Shown piece by piece: positions 36,391 to 49,378 of a stretch of 64,000 nt of DNA; positions within the stretch are counted from its first letter, which is position 1, and each line of letters begins with the position of its first letter. The position numbers and the translations under genes were made by a program. The notes under the pieces were generated by a model. The model saw nothing but the letters and a program-made list of their open reading frames with translations, was not told the DNA's origin and did no database searches. The DNA comes from Acestrorhynchus altus (Eukaryota; Chordata; Actinopteri; Characiformes; Acestrorhynchidae), in assembly GCA_034509495.1 (NCBI GenBank), contig CM067506.1, positions 15,260,528 through 15,324,527 on the forward strand, written 5' to 3'.

Positions 36391-37782
36391 TTCTGTGAAA
36401 GTCTGAGTAACTGTGCATAAGTTTGGCCAAGATTTTATTAGGTACAAAGGCCTCAATGCAATGCAAAAACTGGAACAATAAATATATATTTGTTGTTCCT
36501 GATCTCTGTGTTAGCCCTGTTTCCATTTTTGTCCCTAAAATGAAGGAAAACACATATGTACAGAAACTGCTGTTTCGGTAGCAGGATGGACAGGGTGAAA
36601 GGATATGTCTGTCTTGGTGGACACAATGAGCTACAAAGGTCATGACTCCCAAAGTCAATACTGTAAATGACATCATCCTACATAATAACAATAGCCTTCA
36701 ATCACCTTAAAAATGTTCAGACTGTTGTACGGTATATAACTGTTGCAGATTGGATTGGGGGGGAATCTGTTAGAGGAACTCATGGTCACTTTGTATTGGT
36801 TGTGTTACACTAGCAGTCAATGTTCTAGAACAGCCCTGAGTTTTCAATACTCCACTGGCAGTTCTGCATGACCCATAAAAGCCTGATGTTCTTTTACTAT
36901 CTTAGCAATTCTTACTGCCACTCCAAATGTCACATGCAGCCCCAAGTCTTCTCTTCGCAACTGAAGCTAAGACCTGGTGAAGTGTTAAGCTGAGCTACAA
37001 GCTGTTATCATGTGAGCCATCTATCACACACTCGTCTTCTGATGCTTTTGTGGATTTCAGTGCCAAACTTCTTCTACCAGTCCTTTTCAGTTTACTCCAG
37101 TTTCCAAGAGTCTTTTGATGGTGTAGGGATAGCTCCACTCTTAAGAATTATAATGGTGTGTCTGTGTTTGTTAAGTGCAATCATCTACACATCATGACAG
37201 CAATTAAGATTAACAGTATCGTGTAAATACTGTAGTAGAGACTGCAGAACACAGCCTGTCCAAACAACTTTTATACCGGTGAAGGGATGGTAAATTGTAC
37301 ATTTTTGCATCAATTTTAATTTAATTAATTTACCTTCGCTACAGACCAATGACTTGTTCCCTTATGAAGTTATTTTTGTTTTTAGAATTTGCATTACATT
37401 TCAGTTTTTAGTTTGTATGCATCTGAGGTCACTGAACTTTGCACCATTGCAGGATATTTACTGGGCATTTACAAGTGCTAATACATGAAATGTTGAGAGA
37501 AACTGGAAGAACTGGGGGTGTTCTAAAACATTTGACTGGTAGTGTAAATATGAATGAATGCAAAGTAAATATAAAAATGACAAACTGAAATGTAGGCTTA
37601 CATGCAGAGTTTAAGGGGCTAAACCAACTCGGAGTTGAACCTGTTGAATGGCTCTGTGCATTATTATTCATAATAAGGCATTAATATTATTATATTATAT
37701 TATAGCCATTTGCCCTACATATATACTAGATATATACATGTCTAGAAACAGCCCTACAAGACTAGACGCACAGAAAATATCA
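36391..37782. other. No gene seen
   Basis: AT-rich. The 121-codon minus-strand ORF at 36326-36691 straddles the Tc1 relic edge and has no domain. Confidence 0.5.
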
Positions 37783-37783
37783 A

Positions 37784-37830
<47 letters not shown>
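37783..37830. repeat. (CA)n microsatellite
   Basis: Pure CA array. Confidence 0.97.
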
Positions 37831-37834
<4 letters not shown>

Positions 37835-37894
37835 ATGCAAGAACAGCTACTTTTGCCTAAACAGACTGCCTGACTGAACAGCCTATTTAAGCGA

Positions 37895-38085
37895 ACAGTT
37901 CCTGTGCACAACGCAATTTCTGCTGCCATTACTTCAGGATCACCTAATTCCTCCATCTGACGTGCCTGAATATTCACAGGCCCAAAAAAAGAACGGGCCA
38001 GGAGTAAATGGGTGTTTAATTGGGCTTAATTTGGCCCGATTTCCCCTCATTACCACAACGCGTGTGTCAGTCAGGCACGGGTGCG
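37895..38085. promoter_or_regulatory. Candidate regulatory island
   Basis: CACCTAATTCCTCCATCTGA, GGTGTTTAATTGGGCTTAAT and TTTCCCCTCATTACCAC cluster several TAAT-type words in complex DNA next to a CA array. Confidence 0.3.
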
Positions 38086-39224
38086 GAGGTGAGGGGTCAG
38101 GGAAAGAGAGTGCTGCTTCACACTGCTTTACACACCGAACACACTCTTCCCAGACAGACAATCTGTCATCGTCCCTGACACCTGGATACAGACTGTCTTT
38201 ATCATCATCCTGCTCAAATACACTCTCTCTTTTTCTCTCTCTTTCCCTCTCTTCACACACACCCAGTATCTCTCAGATGTACATCCTCGCACATATCCCA
38301 CTTTTGTCCAGTGTCTCGCAATATCTGCCTCTCTTCACATGTGTATGCACTCATGCAGTCACACTCTGTCCATTATCCCTCCTCAAACACATGCCTGTCT
38401 GACCTCTCTCTCTCTCCCTCACTCTCTCTACCATCGGCAGTTCCTTTTCCCTCTCAGTGTGTCAGTCAGGTGTTCCTTGTTGCTCTCTCCTCATCCTCAC
38501 CTCCTCTTCCATTGATACACTCTCCTAAAGCTAACCTCCTTTCCTAATGCTAATGCTAATGGCTGTATATTAACAGGACATTTACATTCAAACTACAATT
38601 CTGAACTACAGAGAACCAACAAATTGTCTGACATGCGTGGACTGACACAACAGCCACTACTACAAGTGTTCAGCTAGCAGTAATTCCCTCAACAAGTCAT
38701 CCTGTTAGTCAACACAGTACATATTCGAACTATGTGAAGCAACAAAAACTGTGTCTCTTCTAGAGGTCTTTACAGGCATGAAATTAAAGCCAAATCTTGA
38801 TCTATTCCTGAGTTTGAGACCTAAGCTAACGAGGCCTGACTGGTACCAGTTAACCGACTACTGTGAAAACCACAGATTTGCACAGGAATTCACCCCAAAA
38901 CCTGATATTTTGTTATGCATGACCAGACTTAGGTCAAGGCCCATAATCTGTGAGGGAGTAGAGTGGGTTGTACTCCTTTTCTGTGGGGTAGTAGAGTAGT
39001 CTGAGCATATTAATCTACTTTTAGATCACCTTAAGAGATGTGCTTTAACCTAAGGGCCCCTGGACCAATTTTGCAGGATATTTTTTTTTTATAGGATCTT
39101 AGTTTTATTTTCAGTTATTCACCTGTAAAATTAAAATTATTCATAGAAGTCACACACACATGTTATTTTCAGGAGATCCTAGGCTACTCAAATGTGTCAT
39201 CAGCAGAAATTAGATATTTGTATG

Positions 39225-39275
<51 letters not shown>

Positions 39276-40900
39276 TATAGTTAATGTCTATTTTATTTCT
39301 TTCAATACAATAAAGACAGAATATATGCCAAGTCTTCTAGTTTGTTATATGTGTACAGCATGTAACTGCCCACAATGTGCAAAAGAATTCATTAAAAACA
39401 GCTCATCTAGAAGCTCAGTAGTTTTTGCCAGTTTTGCAATATCCTTATATCTCCATTTTTGCTGACTTAATGACATCACCTTATAGTCACACCTTCACTA
39501 TAAAGCTTAGAAACATTATATGAATGCATCTGTAAACAAACTGAAAACACTGATTCCCAACTTTTGAAGAGTGATTTTAAACTTATGGCCAGTAGTGCAG
39601 GTGCACTCTGCTTAAAGAGCAGTGATGCAAGCAAGTCAATCCTGGAACACAGCTTATCTGACCCTAAAGCCTAATCGCAGCCACAATAAGCTAAACAGCA
39701 AGTGATTTAAAAAGTCCAATGATTTTTACACACACACTACTTCACACACGCACACACAATGAACTTTCCGTGAACCTGAGACCAGCGACCAGGTCACTTG
39801 TGAGATTGAACTCTACACAGCATACCCAAACACACCCAGACACACACAACCTAATCCTATTTCTCAAACGGTATGGCTCCTACAGCCCTTGATCAAGAGC
39901 AGCATGTATACAGCAGTTTAAGATCACCTGCCTCGGCTACACCAAATCTGCCTAGCTTAAATCTGCACGCTAATTCCCTCCAGCATATGTCGCTGGGCCA
40001 AACACCACTCAAAGCCTCTTACACACCTGTGGATTGCGCTCAACTTTCCCCCCCATACACACTGCCTTTTCAAACACTCTTCTGCAGGCATACCAAGAGA
40101 GTTTGCATTCAAGAACCTCTCTGATAACTTAGACCAAGCAGACTTAAAGTCTGTAGATTATCATTATAGATTTGCTTACAGTTGTTTACTATTTACATAT
40201 GTATTGGTTTATGTAGTTAGAGAATGAATAACTAAACAATGCATCAAAAATCATATGATATTGCAGTGCAAAAACAATAAGGCATCATAAAGCAGTCATT
40301 ACATTAATTATCTAATTCAACTGTACTGTTTGTGAACATCCAGAACCAATAAAGCCTGTTTGCTGAACTATTCTGTCCTCCCAGCTCTACTCTCATTTGT
40401 AGGTTTTGAAGCATCATGAATACAGCCAACGTTTCATATATTTGTTTCGAATTTTGTGAAAATATCAAACTATCAATACTTGCATTGTGGTCTGAGTGCA
40501 CCCTTATACATGACATTTCCATTCAGTTTAGAATTTGTTTTGCACAATGAATTGAAATGTGGAATGTAATTTCTTTATCTTGTCAGAAATTGATATTTGA
40601 ATCTTGAGTACTGCTGAAGATTGATCCTATTCCTATAACTACTGATCCCTGAAAGGGAGCAAATAGTTACTGAAAATGTCTCAAAACTACTCAAAAACAG
40701 TAAAGTTTGAAGTAACACTCAGCTAACATCATGACTTATACAAACCCCAAAATGGTGCTAAATATGAAATATCTGCCCATATTTATTGCCCAGCATTGCA
40801 GAAGGATACACCAAACTCAAGGCAGGAGCTTTGACCCTAAAGATTTCATTTTTAAAGATAAAGGGCCACTACAAACATGCTATTTTAGTGTATGGACAAG
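38086..40900. other. No gene seen
   Basis: CT-rich low complexity at 38210-38540, then AT-rich DNA with an AT microsatellite. The ORF at 37962-38402 is Ser/Leu-rich because of CT repeats. Confidence 0.5.
39228..39270. repeat. (AT)n microsatellite
   Basis: Pure AT array. Confidence 0.95.
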
Positions 40901-40902
40901 GG

Positions 40903-41067
40903 CAGGTGTCACCAACCCTGCTCCTGGAGATCTACCTTCCTGCAGACTTTAGATCCAACCCTAAGCCACCCTACCTGATCCAACAAATTACTGTCTTCAG
41001 AGGTTCTTGATTGGTTAAATGGGGTGTGTTTGATTTGGGTTGGAGTGAGCAGGGCTGGGGACCCCTG
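40903..41067. mobile_element. hAT-type MITE
   Basis: The 165-bp element has terminal inverted repeats. CAGGTGTCACCAACCCTGCT at the left and the reverse complement of AGCAGGGCTGGGGACCCCTG at the right agree at about 18 of 21 positions. Flanking 8-mers GACAAGGG and GCCTAGGG are partly alike, as expected for an old hAT target duplication. Confidence 0.6.
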
Positions 41068-41224
41068 GCCTAGGGCCTGTTCATTATCATGTGAACTTCT
41101 GCTAAAACTTCTGCTCTTGACATGTCTGCAAGAGATCTGCAAGTGTGAAGAACCCTCAAATTGGTAAATAACCTATACAACATGTGATGGATCTTTAGGT
41201 GGTTTCTAATGAATGCATTAGAAT

Positions 41225-41665
41225 GACAGATGTGCAAATGCACACATAGCCTGTCTAGTCATGGTAGAGAAGTACTGCTAATAGTAAATACTGCTAAGTA
41301 GGTAAACATAAAGCTGTTGGCACCATGCCTAATGCTAGGTGTAGCCTTGAGGGTATAAATCCACCAAACACTGAACTGTGGAGCAGTGGATCTGTGTCCT
41401 CTGGAATGATGGTGATCCATTTAACACTTTTGAGTTAAGGAGTTGGCGATGAGGTTGGGTGGTGATCATACAACATTCAGACCTCACTATCTTTCATCAT
41501 TGAATACAGTCAAATCCTTACACCAACGCACCAGAATCTAGTAGAAACCCTTCCCTGGACAGTAGAGACAGTTACTCCAACAAAAGCAGGATCAACTATT
41601 TTTAATACCCTTGATTTCAGAAGAAACAATAAATGATCAGTGTCCCAATACCCATAATTGTGTAT
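41225..41665 (-). mobile_element. 430-bp MITE, near full copy
   Basis: CATAGCCTGTCTAGTCATGG, AGTACTGCTAATAGTAAATA, GAGTTGGCGATGAGGTTGG, AATCTAGTAGAAACCCTTCC and CAACAAAAGCAGGATCAAC run in the same order as at 15382. The end is near GTGTCCCAATACCC. Confidence 0.6.
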
Positions 41666-42117
41666 TACATTATTATTTATTTTCTCAAATGGTTTTCAAA
41701 TTATTCAGATAGACAGACGAAGGTGTGACACGTGTTAAGAAGAACCCCTATGGAAGATAAGCTGTCCACTTCCAGAAAAAGAAAAAACATCTCATGTATC
41801 CTGAGAGGTTTCAGTAACTTTCATCTTTTTGGTTGATCTGCTTCTCAGTCTCACCCACTGCTCTCTCGCTCTCTGGTTGATGGCTCATCCATCTAGCGAA
41901 CTGCTCCTGTGTGCAAGCAGGTTTTACAGCAGTCATGGTTGAAAGCCTTTTATACAGAGTGAGATAGCACTGAGATGAAGTCTACTGGGGCTTACAGGGG
42001 AAAGTGAGACATGTCCATCAACATGAGCTCTTCCCCCCTCTCTCGTGCGCGCACTCACACACACTCTAAGAGTGTACAGGCAGTAGGGAGTTCACCCAGG
42101 CCTTACAAAGTGACACG

Positions 42118-42128
42118 CACAAATGCAC

Positions 42129-42164
<36 letters not shown>

Positions 42165-42200
42165 CACACACACACCCACAAACACACACACACACACAAT
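42118..42200. repeat. Interrupted (CA)n microsatellite
   Basis: CA runs broken by AACACA and CCCACAAA. Confidence 0.93.
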
Positions 42201-43149
42201 CCCACAGTGAGTGCGTGCCCACCTGACAATCATATAACTAGAGCTCTATGAAATCTTTTTTTTTCCTGCATGCTGTTTTTTCTTCTTCTCAATTTTGCTT
42301 TTTCATACACTCCCCACAGCCCACCTTCACCCATTCACATTTTCTCTGTTCTTTTTTTTATTTATTTTTAAGGTTTACACTAAACGAACATTTGCATCAT
42401 CAAAAATGCATCATCTCTGAAATCATAGAGCCCTTTATAACACTGTGTTACAACAAGCAGCATCCATGAAATAATGCCAGAAAATTTTCATTATTTTTCT
42501 AATTCTTATGTTGGTGATTAATTGACCTTCTGACCAATTATTTAAAAAAGGAAATTAAATAACACTGCATATATGACACTTATTTTGAATCAGACTTGAT
42601 ACATCCCATATTTATTCCTCACAGCAGTTTTTATAAAGCAAACTATAACATATAGAACACAAAAAAGTTTAATGCCTTTAAAATTTTAAATGATCAAAGA
42701 TACCTGTATGCATTTTTATCAGTAGTGCAGGGACAATCAACCAGGGGGCAGAAAAAAATCTACTTTATTTTCTTGTATTGATTTATTTATTTTTGTTTAT
42801 TTACTGAATGTAATGAAAATAAAATGTGTGTTTACTTCCCTGATGAACCTTTTCACAACATTCCCTGAGATGCACTAGTACATACATATTCTCTGTTAAA
42901 CCAAGAGCTTGTATGTCCAGTGTTTTTGAAGCATTTCTACTGTCTACGGTCCATTCATCATGAAATTTCAAGACAATGTTTACAACCAGTGCCAAATCCA
43001 GCTTTTGTCAAAAAGTGACAATGACAAACTATAATAACAATTATTATAATATTTTAAACCGGTCAATCAGCCAGAACTACTTTTCTCTCTGTTTACGTGT
43101 CTGTAAATCTCATGCAGAGCCATACTCCTATTGTTTACTCCAGGGATCA

Positions 43150-43870
43150 GTGGTTAAAAGCACAGCTGTCCTACCACAGGCAAAGCACAACATCTCCCAC
43201 AAGCTGTGGAAGAGGAGGCGAGGGAGCCAGGCTGGAGCTCTGCATCGTAAGCGGAGGAGATGCTACAAACCCATTCTTCCTTCTGTCATTATGGGAAACC
43301 TGAGATCTTTGCACAAGATGGACAAGCTCACAGTGCTATTTTGGCACCAGAAGCAATAATGAGAGTGTAGCATCATGGTGTTTACAGAGTCATGGTTGAC
43401 TGCACTAACTCCGGACTCACTAGTATCTATGGATGGCTTTCACCTCATTCGGGCAGACAGGATAGCGGCGTATTTTGCAGTATTTGCAAATGATAGATGG
43501 TGTAAATTTGGGCACATCACTGTTAAAGAACAAATCTGCTGTAAGAATACTGAACTGTTAGTTGTAAGCATGACACCACACAACCTCCCAATGGAAATAT
43601 CGAATGTTATCACAATAACTGTGTATGTTCCCCATCTGCTAAAGTTCATCTTTTTCTGCCAGTGAGGCTTATGACGTCCTGCACTCAGCTGTCTGCAGAC
43701 TGCAAACACAGCACCTACAAGCTCTCCTCCTTATTTCTGGAGACTTCAATTGGGCTTCTCCATCCTCCACTCTGCATAACTTCACCCAGTATATAACCTG
43801 CCACACCAGAGACAATAAAACACTGGAGCTGTTTATATTTAGGTCTGACCATAATCTAATCTAGCTTCTG
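43150..43870 (+). pseudogene. Decayed LINE endonuclease domain
   Basis: Mostly one frame, interrupted by stops. It reads as a non-LTR retrotransposon endonuclease: a basic stretch RKRRRCYKPILPSVIMGNLRSLHKMDKL (normally NLRSL.NKMDEL), FTESWLTALTPDSLV and RADRI, then further on LLLISGDFNWASPSSTL with the DFN signature and THTRDNKTLEL-like sequence. No reverse transcriptase follows. The match is to fish LINEs I know by motif; the clade is uncertain. Confidence 0.6.
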
Positions 43871-44482
43871 CCTGTGTACAAACCCCTTGTGTTGCTTTTC
43901 GTTTTAAGTACATTTTTACAAATCCCAAGTATATCTCCTATAGATAAAGAAAGGTGACAATGCATTTATTCAAAATGTTAAGCTGTTTAATGATCTATAC
44001 ATATAAAAATATAAATATGAATAAGTATGTAAGTTTTGGTTGTCCAAAAGATGCGGTTTTGGGTACAGGTTTACACCACTGCAACAATCCACAGCAACCT
44101 TGGGTATCCGAGCATATCGTTGATTTTAGCATTATAAAATTATTAAAATATTTTTGTAATTATTCCCAAGTCTTAGATGCTGTCCTCTCTGTGTTCTCAC
44201 AGGATGGTGTGTGGTTAGCTAGCTGAAGAGACTGTATGCACTAGTTTTCAGCCTAGTGTTCGCACCCAGATTTTCCACACAGGACTTTTGAACTCCTCTG
44301 CTGACGTGCGGTTAGCTCTTATATGTAGTAGTGCAGTTTGTTTTTGCTGGAGTGTTGGAGAGAAGAGAGGGTAAAATCTGGTCCACTTTAGAGACTGAAT
44401 CCTTACTTGCTGAGTTTGACAAATAAACATGTTTGTTTTCAGGCCTTCACTTCTCATCTTCTGTGGGAGAAGTGGATTCTCT

Positions 44483-44483
<1 letters not shown>

Positions 44484-44569
<86 letters not shown>
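44484..44569. repeat. (TG)n microsatellite
   Basis: Pure TG array of 86 bp. Confidence 0.97.
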
Positions 44570-44573
<4 letters not shown>

Positions 44574-45095
44574 GAGCCCTAGTCATTAGTGCTCTGAGGT
44601 TAACCTTTAATAACACACAGGGATTGTAAACACATCATTAGCAGTGTAATGAAGGCAGTAGGTCTAGGGAAAGGAGAGAGTCGTAGTGTGCGACCAGCCG
44701 CAAGGGTACTAGGGCACAAGGGCACAGTGAGAAGAGTAAGGGGCAGCACAGGGTCCTGAGCTTCACCTCTCATTGCCCTCACAGATACATTACACTCTGT
44801 GGGGACAGAGGGGAGGGGACAAAGGGCGCCACAGTGTACCCTACTGTCTGTACTCAAATTTATAAAGAGCCAACCCACAAGGAAAAGAACTAACATTATC
44901 ATTAGTGAGAAAGAAGAAGGCTGACCTTGTTACTGTAGGAATCCTTAGGGCTGAGTGAACTTTAAAATGATATAATTAATAAAACATCATAGTGAATAGT
45001 TTGGTGTGAGTAAGAGACTTCCAGGAGAAATCTGACACCAAGCATTTTTCAAAACCATCCCACAAGATATCACATTACTTTTGCATGATTTTGGG

Positions 45096-45146
<51 letters not shown>

Positions 45147-45174
45147 TGCAGCATTATTTTGTGCTGCAATATTT
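45096..45174. repeat. 48-bp poly(A) tract with adjoining hairpin
   Basis: An A run from 45096 to 45143 is followed by a perfect 13-bp inverted repeat (45141-45153 with 45162-45174) around an 8-nt loop. It could be a retroposed 3' end or a simple A-tract. No SINE or LINE body is recognised upstream. Confidence 0.8.
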
Positions 45175-46839
45175 AAATATGCAGTTTATTTGTTGACTTC
45201 TATTTCTTTAAATAAGTAAAAAACATGAAAAAGATCTAAAAATTAAATCTCAAAAATGAGAATGGAAAACATAAAATTTAATTTTGGAAAAACAAAACAG
45301 GTTTCATTTGAAGTCACAAAGTGTCAACAATCCAACGTTATCACATTAATAATACATTCTGTGTTTCCAATATTGGAGTAAAGTAAATGATCTTGGGCAG
45401 ACAGAAACTGCTAAAGATATACGTTTTAAGCCAAAACCTTTTCTGATGCCTGAGACATAGTATTATGATCATTTTAAGACAAAATATTGCTAATGATTTT
45501 GTGTGATACCTTTCAGTGATGTAGCATTTACAAGTACTATTCTATTCATCACCACTGGGAACAATTCAGTTGAAATTGTAGGCTTATCTGTAGGTTTATC
45601 TTTAGAAAAGCACATTTTACATCAAACCATTTAAATGACAGGTTTGATCACAGGTCAATCATAGACTGACGGTCTAGGTATGTATCTGTATTTACCTTCC
45701 TTCTGCATCCTAAAGCTGAAATCAAAAAATGTAAACCCTTAAACCGCAGCCTTATTATTCTGTAAGTACTAATAATTTAGTACATATTATAAGAATCAAG
45801 TCTACCCAAATCACAATACAGAAAATGAAGCCTGGCTTAACAATTGATAACTGAATTAATTCACTGAATTTAAAAGAATTAGTATTAACATTTTCCAACT
45901 TAAGCAATCAAATTATTCAGTCACAAAGTATTGATTTACAGATAATGTGTAAACATATTTTTAGTTTTATAAATTAATAATTTTGCTACACCGTTTTTTT
46001 TGTAAAACTTGTCATTTTAAATGATTAAAATAAGTATATTTTACATATGTTAATACAAAGTATATAAAAGTGCATTAGTGATACAAACTATATATTTTTG
46101 ACATTATAAAGCAAAATTGTTTTACTAAAATGTCAAAAAATCTATTTATAAATATTAAAGATGTTACAGTAAACAAAAGGTAAAACGTTTATCTGAATGA
46201 CAATTATGACACACTGAAATGTATGGAGACGGTTTGCAGCAACTCTTTGCTGTTCCCAACATGCTGGTAGTCCAGAGAACATCAAAAATATTAAAGTCTC
46301 TTATATGTTACGCTGTGCTCTTTCCTCTTATATTATTATACTATGAGCATGAAAACAGGGCTCTAAGAGGTTAACGTCAATACTACATAGCTTTTATAAG
46401 TCACAGCAGGCTCATCATTTAAACAAAGGCAGCAGAGTAAGAGCCCTATCAGCTCCTTCCTCTCAGACGGTTCTTTCTATATGTGCATAGATACAAATAC
46501 AGCGAGAGGCACACACCTACCCACACACACAGCCGCTTGCCCCAGTGTTATCACTCTATTGCCTTTTGCAGGGCAGACTGATAAGTTGCACAATACAGCT
46601 GCAAAATCCAAAGCTCCAGACGGCATGTTTGTGTGTGTGTGCATGAGTGCCATGTGTATGTGTGTATGCACATGCATTTTATTTTGAAGAAGAGGATGAG
46701 CAATGCATAGATAGGAGCCTGTCAACAAAGCCATGTCGATTTGTGTGTGTGTGTGTGTCTGTTGACTCAAAGATGCACCCTCTACCACCCATCCACCCCT
46801 TCCACCCAGCAAAAAAAAAAAAAAAAAGCCTCGAAACCC

Positions 46840-47140
46840 TCATTGCCCCCCTGCCACAAGACCAGCTAACCAATGCTGGTCAATTATGGCCTTATGAATA
46901 GAACTACAGCGTTGGCAAATGGGTGTGGGTTCAAGGGGCCAGTCGAAGGTCCAGCAGGGGCACACAGCAGAATGCACGGGGTCTTTCCCTGCACTGCCGC
47001 TCATTTTGCCTAGAGAAAAGAGTGTATGGAAACAGCACGAGAAGAAAAGCGCTTGCGCTCTCCCCAATCTCACACCCTGAAAGCAGCCCAATCAGGAGTG
47101 GAGATGGAGGTGGTGGTACGGAACTGGCCAGGGTCACACA
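46840..47140. promoter_or_regulatory. Candidate regulatory island
   Basis: GGTCAATTATGGCCTTATGA and GCCCAATCAGGAGTGGAG within complex sequence; low confidence. Confidence 0.2.
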
Positions 47141-47554
47141 CACACGCGCTGAAAGCATTTCAGTTCTCTATTGTACACTCAGAAATAGGCAGACACCAGG
47201 CAGCAGCATGACAAGCGCAGTTCACCTGTAAGGATGAACACAACAACATGCCAACACACACGCACACGTCCATTCCATCACATAATCATGCAAACCAGTT
47301 ATGCCAATGCAGGCAGAAATACAAGTTGTTTACACAGTAAGACATAAGAGTACAGTGCAACTGCTGAACAATCATCAGAAAAATAAGATTTACTTTCTCC
47401 TGATACAAGTATTCAAGCACACAGAGCTTGCATTGGCTCCATACAACAGCACTGCCAATATAATAGGTCTAATTTCATCAGCTACAATAGAATTTACACT
47501 TTACAATATTTGTTTCTGGAGGAAAACTGATTTTCTGCATTATTAGCCTCCTTT

Positions 47555-48169
47555 CACACTGTTTTTCCAGTGGTCAGGACCCTACAGGACCACCACTGAG
47601 CAATTATTTGGGTGGTGGGTCATTCTTAGCACTATAGTGACTCTTAACATGGTGGTGGTTAGTGTGTGTTGTGCTGGTACAAGTAAATCAGACACAGCAG
47701 TGCTGTTGGGGTGTTTAAATGCATCAGTGTCATTGCTGGACTGAGAATAGTCCACCATCCAGAAAACCCCTACCTACAGCATCCTGTGGGCACTGTCCTG
47801 TGACCACTGAAGAAGGACCAAAGGATGACCCACACAAACTGTGCAGCTACAGATGAGAGCCTGTCACTGACTCTGCATTTATAAGTGGTCAGTGATGGGG
47901 ACACAGTGTTTAAACCCTCCAGCAGCACTGCTCTGTCTGATTCACTCATACCAGCACAACACGCACACCACCACATCAGTGTCGCTTCAGTGCTGAGAAT
48001 GACCAACCACCCACACATTAACTGTTCTATGGTGATCCTGTGGGGTCTTGACCATTGGAGATCAGAGTGAATTATAGAAAGTGCTCGGGTATGGTGAAAG
48101 AAGCTGATAAATTAGACAGTGGATGTAGAAAAAAATCACATGATCATAATGTTATGGTTGATCGGTGTA
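47555..48169 (+). mobile_element. Foldback MITE, nearly complete copy 5 with Tc1-type end
   Basis: The left arm (47569-47632, GTGGTCAGGACCCTACAGGA) pairs with the right arm (47990-48058, GGTCTTGACCATTGG). The centre has GAGAATAGTCCACCATCC. The right end CATAATGTTATGGTTGATCG then GTGTA matches, in reverse, the terminal repeat of the Tc1 element at 14424, so the family was probably moved by that transposase. Confidence 0.7.
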
Positions 48170-48699
48170 TAGGCCCCCCCCCCACCATTGGACTGTTTGG
48201 ACTGAGCATGATGATAAAGAACAGAACTGCACTTGAGGAGAAGAAGAGCATCAAGAGCATTAGCATGCGTTTTAATCCGAAGAGTATCTGGATAAACTCG
48301 GACCGATATACTCGGATGGAAGTTTGTCATTTAAATGTGTCCCCAGAGTGATCAGATGAGTTTCGATCTGACTTTTCTGTGTAAAAAGCAAACCAACATG
48401 TACATCGTTTCTGTTTTTGCTTACTGAAAACAAGGGGTTATCATTAAAAGCCCTGTTCTAGGAGACGGTAAAGAGTTTAGACCAATAGCATTCTTGTTAC
48501 TGCAGTGGCACTTCTCTCATCTAACAATGAGTGAAGTCTGATCATGAGCTGATCACTAAGCTGTGAACAGGTTCAAGTGTTGTACAACAGCTTTGGCAGG
48601 TCAAGGAATAGATGCACACTGAGGTGAAATTAAATCTGTCCATCATGGTTTAAAGGAACATCCATAGTCATGAACCTGGTGCATTCAAGCAGTTTGTAT

Positions 48700-49012
48700 A
48701 TCTGGATGCTTTTTCTTTCACTTTTTACAGCAAACTCTGCGGGGCCTGTGGAGGCAAGGCAAAACCAAATGACTACTAGAGCTGGCCTGCTGGTATTATA
48801 CAGCGCATTCACCGCTAATACTAAAAATCCCATAATACCCTGCCGTTGTTTTGGCGCGTAAATCAGGACAGGACCCAGAAATGCCCTGTCCTCTGTGACA
48901 GTCGTCATAGCAACCTCATACAACAACTGTCAGCGTCTTACCCCTTCCCAAAAATGGCGAAAAGAAAGGCAGAAAACAGCTTTATGGACAAGTGGGAGAC
49001 AGAATATATATA
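48700..49012 (+). mobile_element. hAT transposon remnant, 5' part, split by Tc1
   Basis: The sequence resembles the 5' region of a fish hAT (Charlie-like) element. It ends in a start codon at 48954 followed by MAKRKAEN...DKWETEY, the N-terminus typical of these BED-finger hAT transposases. The frame is cut after about 20 codons by the Tc1 insertion at 49011-49012. I see no left terminal repeat, so the 5' limit is approximate. Family assignment is from memory. Confidence 0.6.
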
Positions 49013-49212
49013 CAGTGGGGAAAATAAGTATTTAGTCAGTCACCAATTGTGCAAGTTCTCCCACTTAAAAAGATGAGAGAGGCCTGTAATTGACATCATA
49101 GGTAGACCTCAACTATGAGAGACAAAATGTGAAAAAAAAATTGAGAAAATAATTTTGTCTGACTTTTAAAGAATTTATTTGCAAATAATGGTGGAAAATA
49201 AGTATTTGGTCA
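49013..49212 (+). repeat. Left inverted repeat with two direct repeats
   Basis: This 200-bp terminal repeat begins CAGTGGGGAAAATAAG. The outer 22-bp direct repeat (49017-49038) and inner one (49191-49212) differ at only two positions and are the likely transposase binding sites. It contains an A9 tract. Confidence 0.95.
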
Positions 49213-49327
49213 CCTACAAACAAGCAAGATTTCTGGCTGTCACAGACCTGTAACTTCTTTTTTAAGAGGCTCCTCTTTCCCCCACTCATTACCTGTATTA
49301 ATGGCACCTGTTTGAAGTTGTTAACAG

Positions 49328-49335
49328 TATAAAAG
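49328..49335 (+). promoter_or_regulatory. TATA-like box of the Tc1 transposase
   Basis: The word TATAAAAG lies about 44 bp before the transposase ATG, between the left inverted repeat and the gene. Its position suits a minimal internal promoter. Inference only. Confidence 0.5.
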
Positions 49336-49378
49336 ACACCTGCCCACAACCTCAAACAGTCACACTCCAAACTCCACT

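Larger units (their letters stand above)
44570..47240. other. No gene seen apart from listed sites
   Basis: 45175-46430 is strongly AT-rich without ORFs; nothing functional recognised. Confidence 0.5.
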
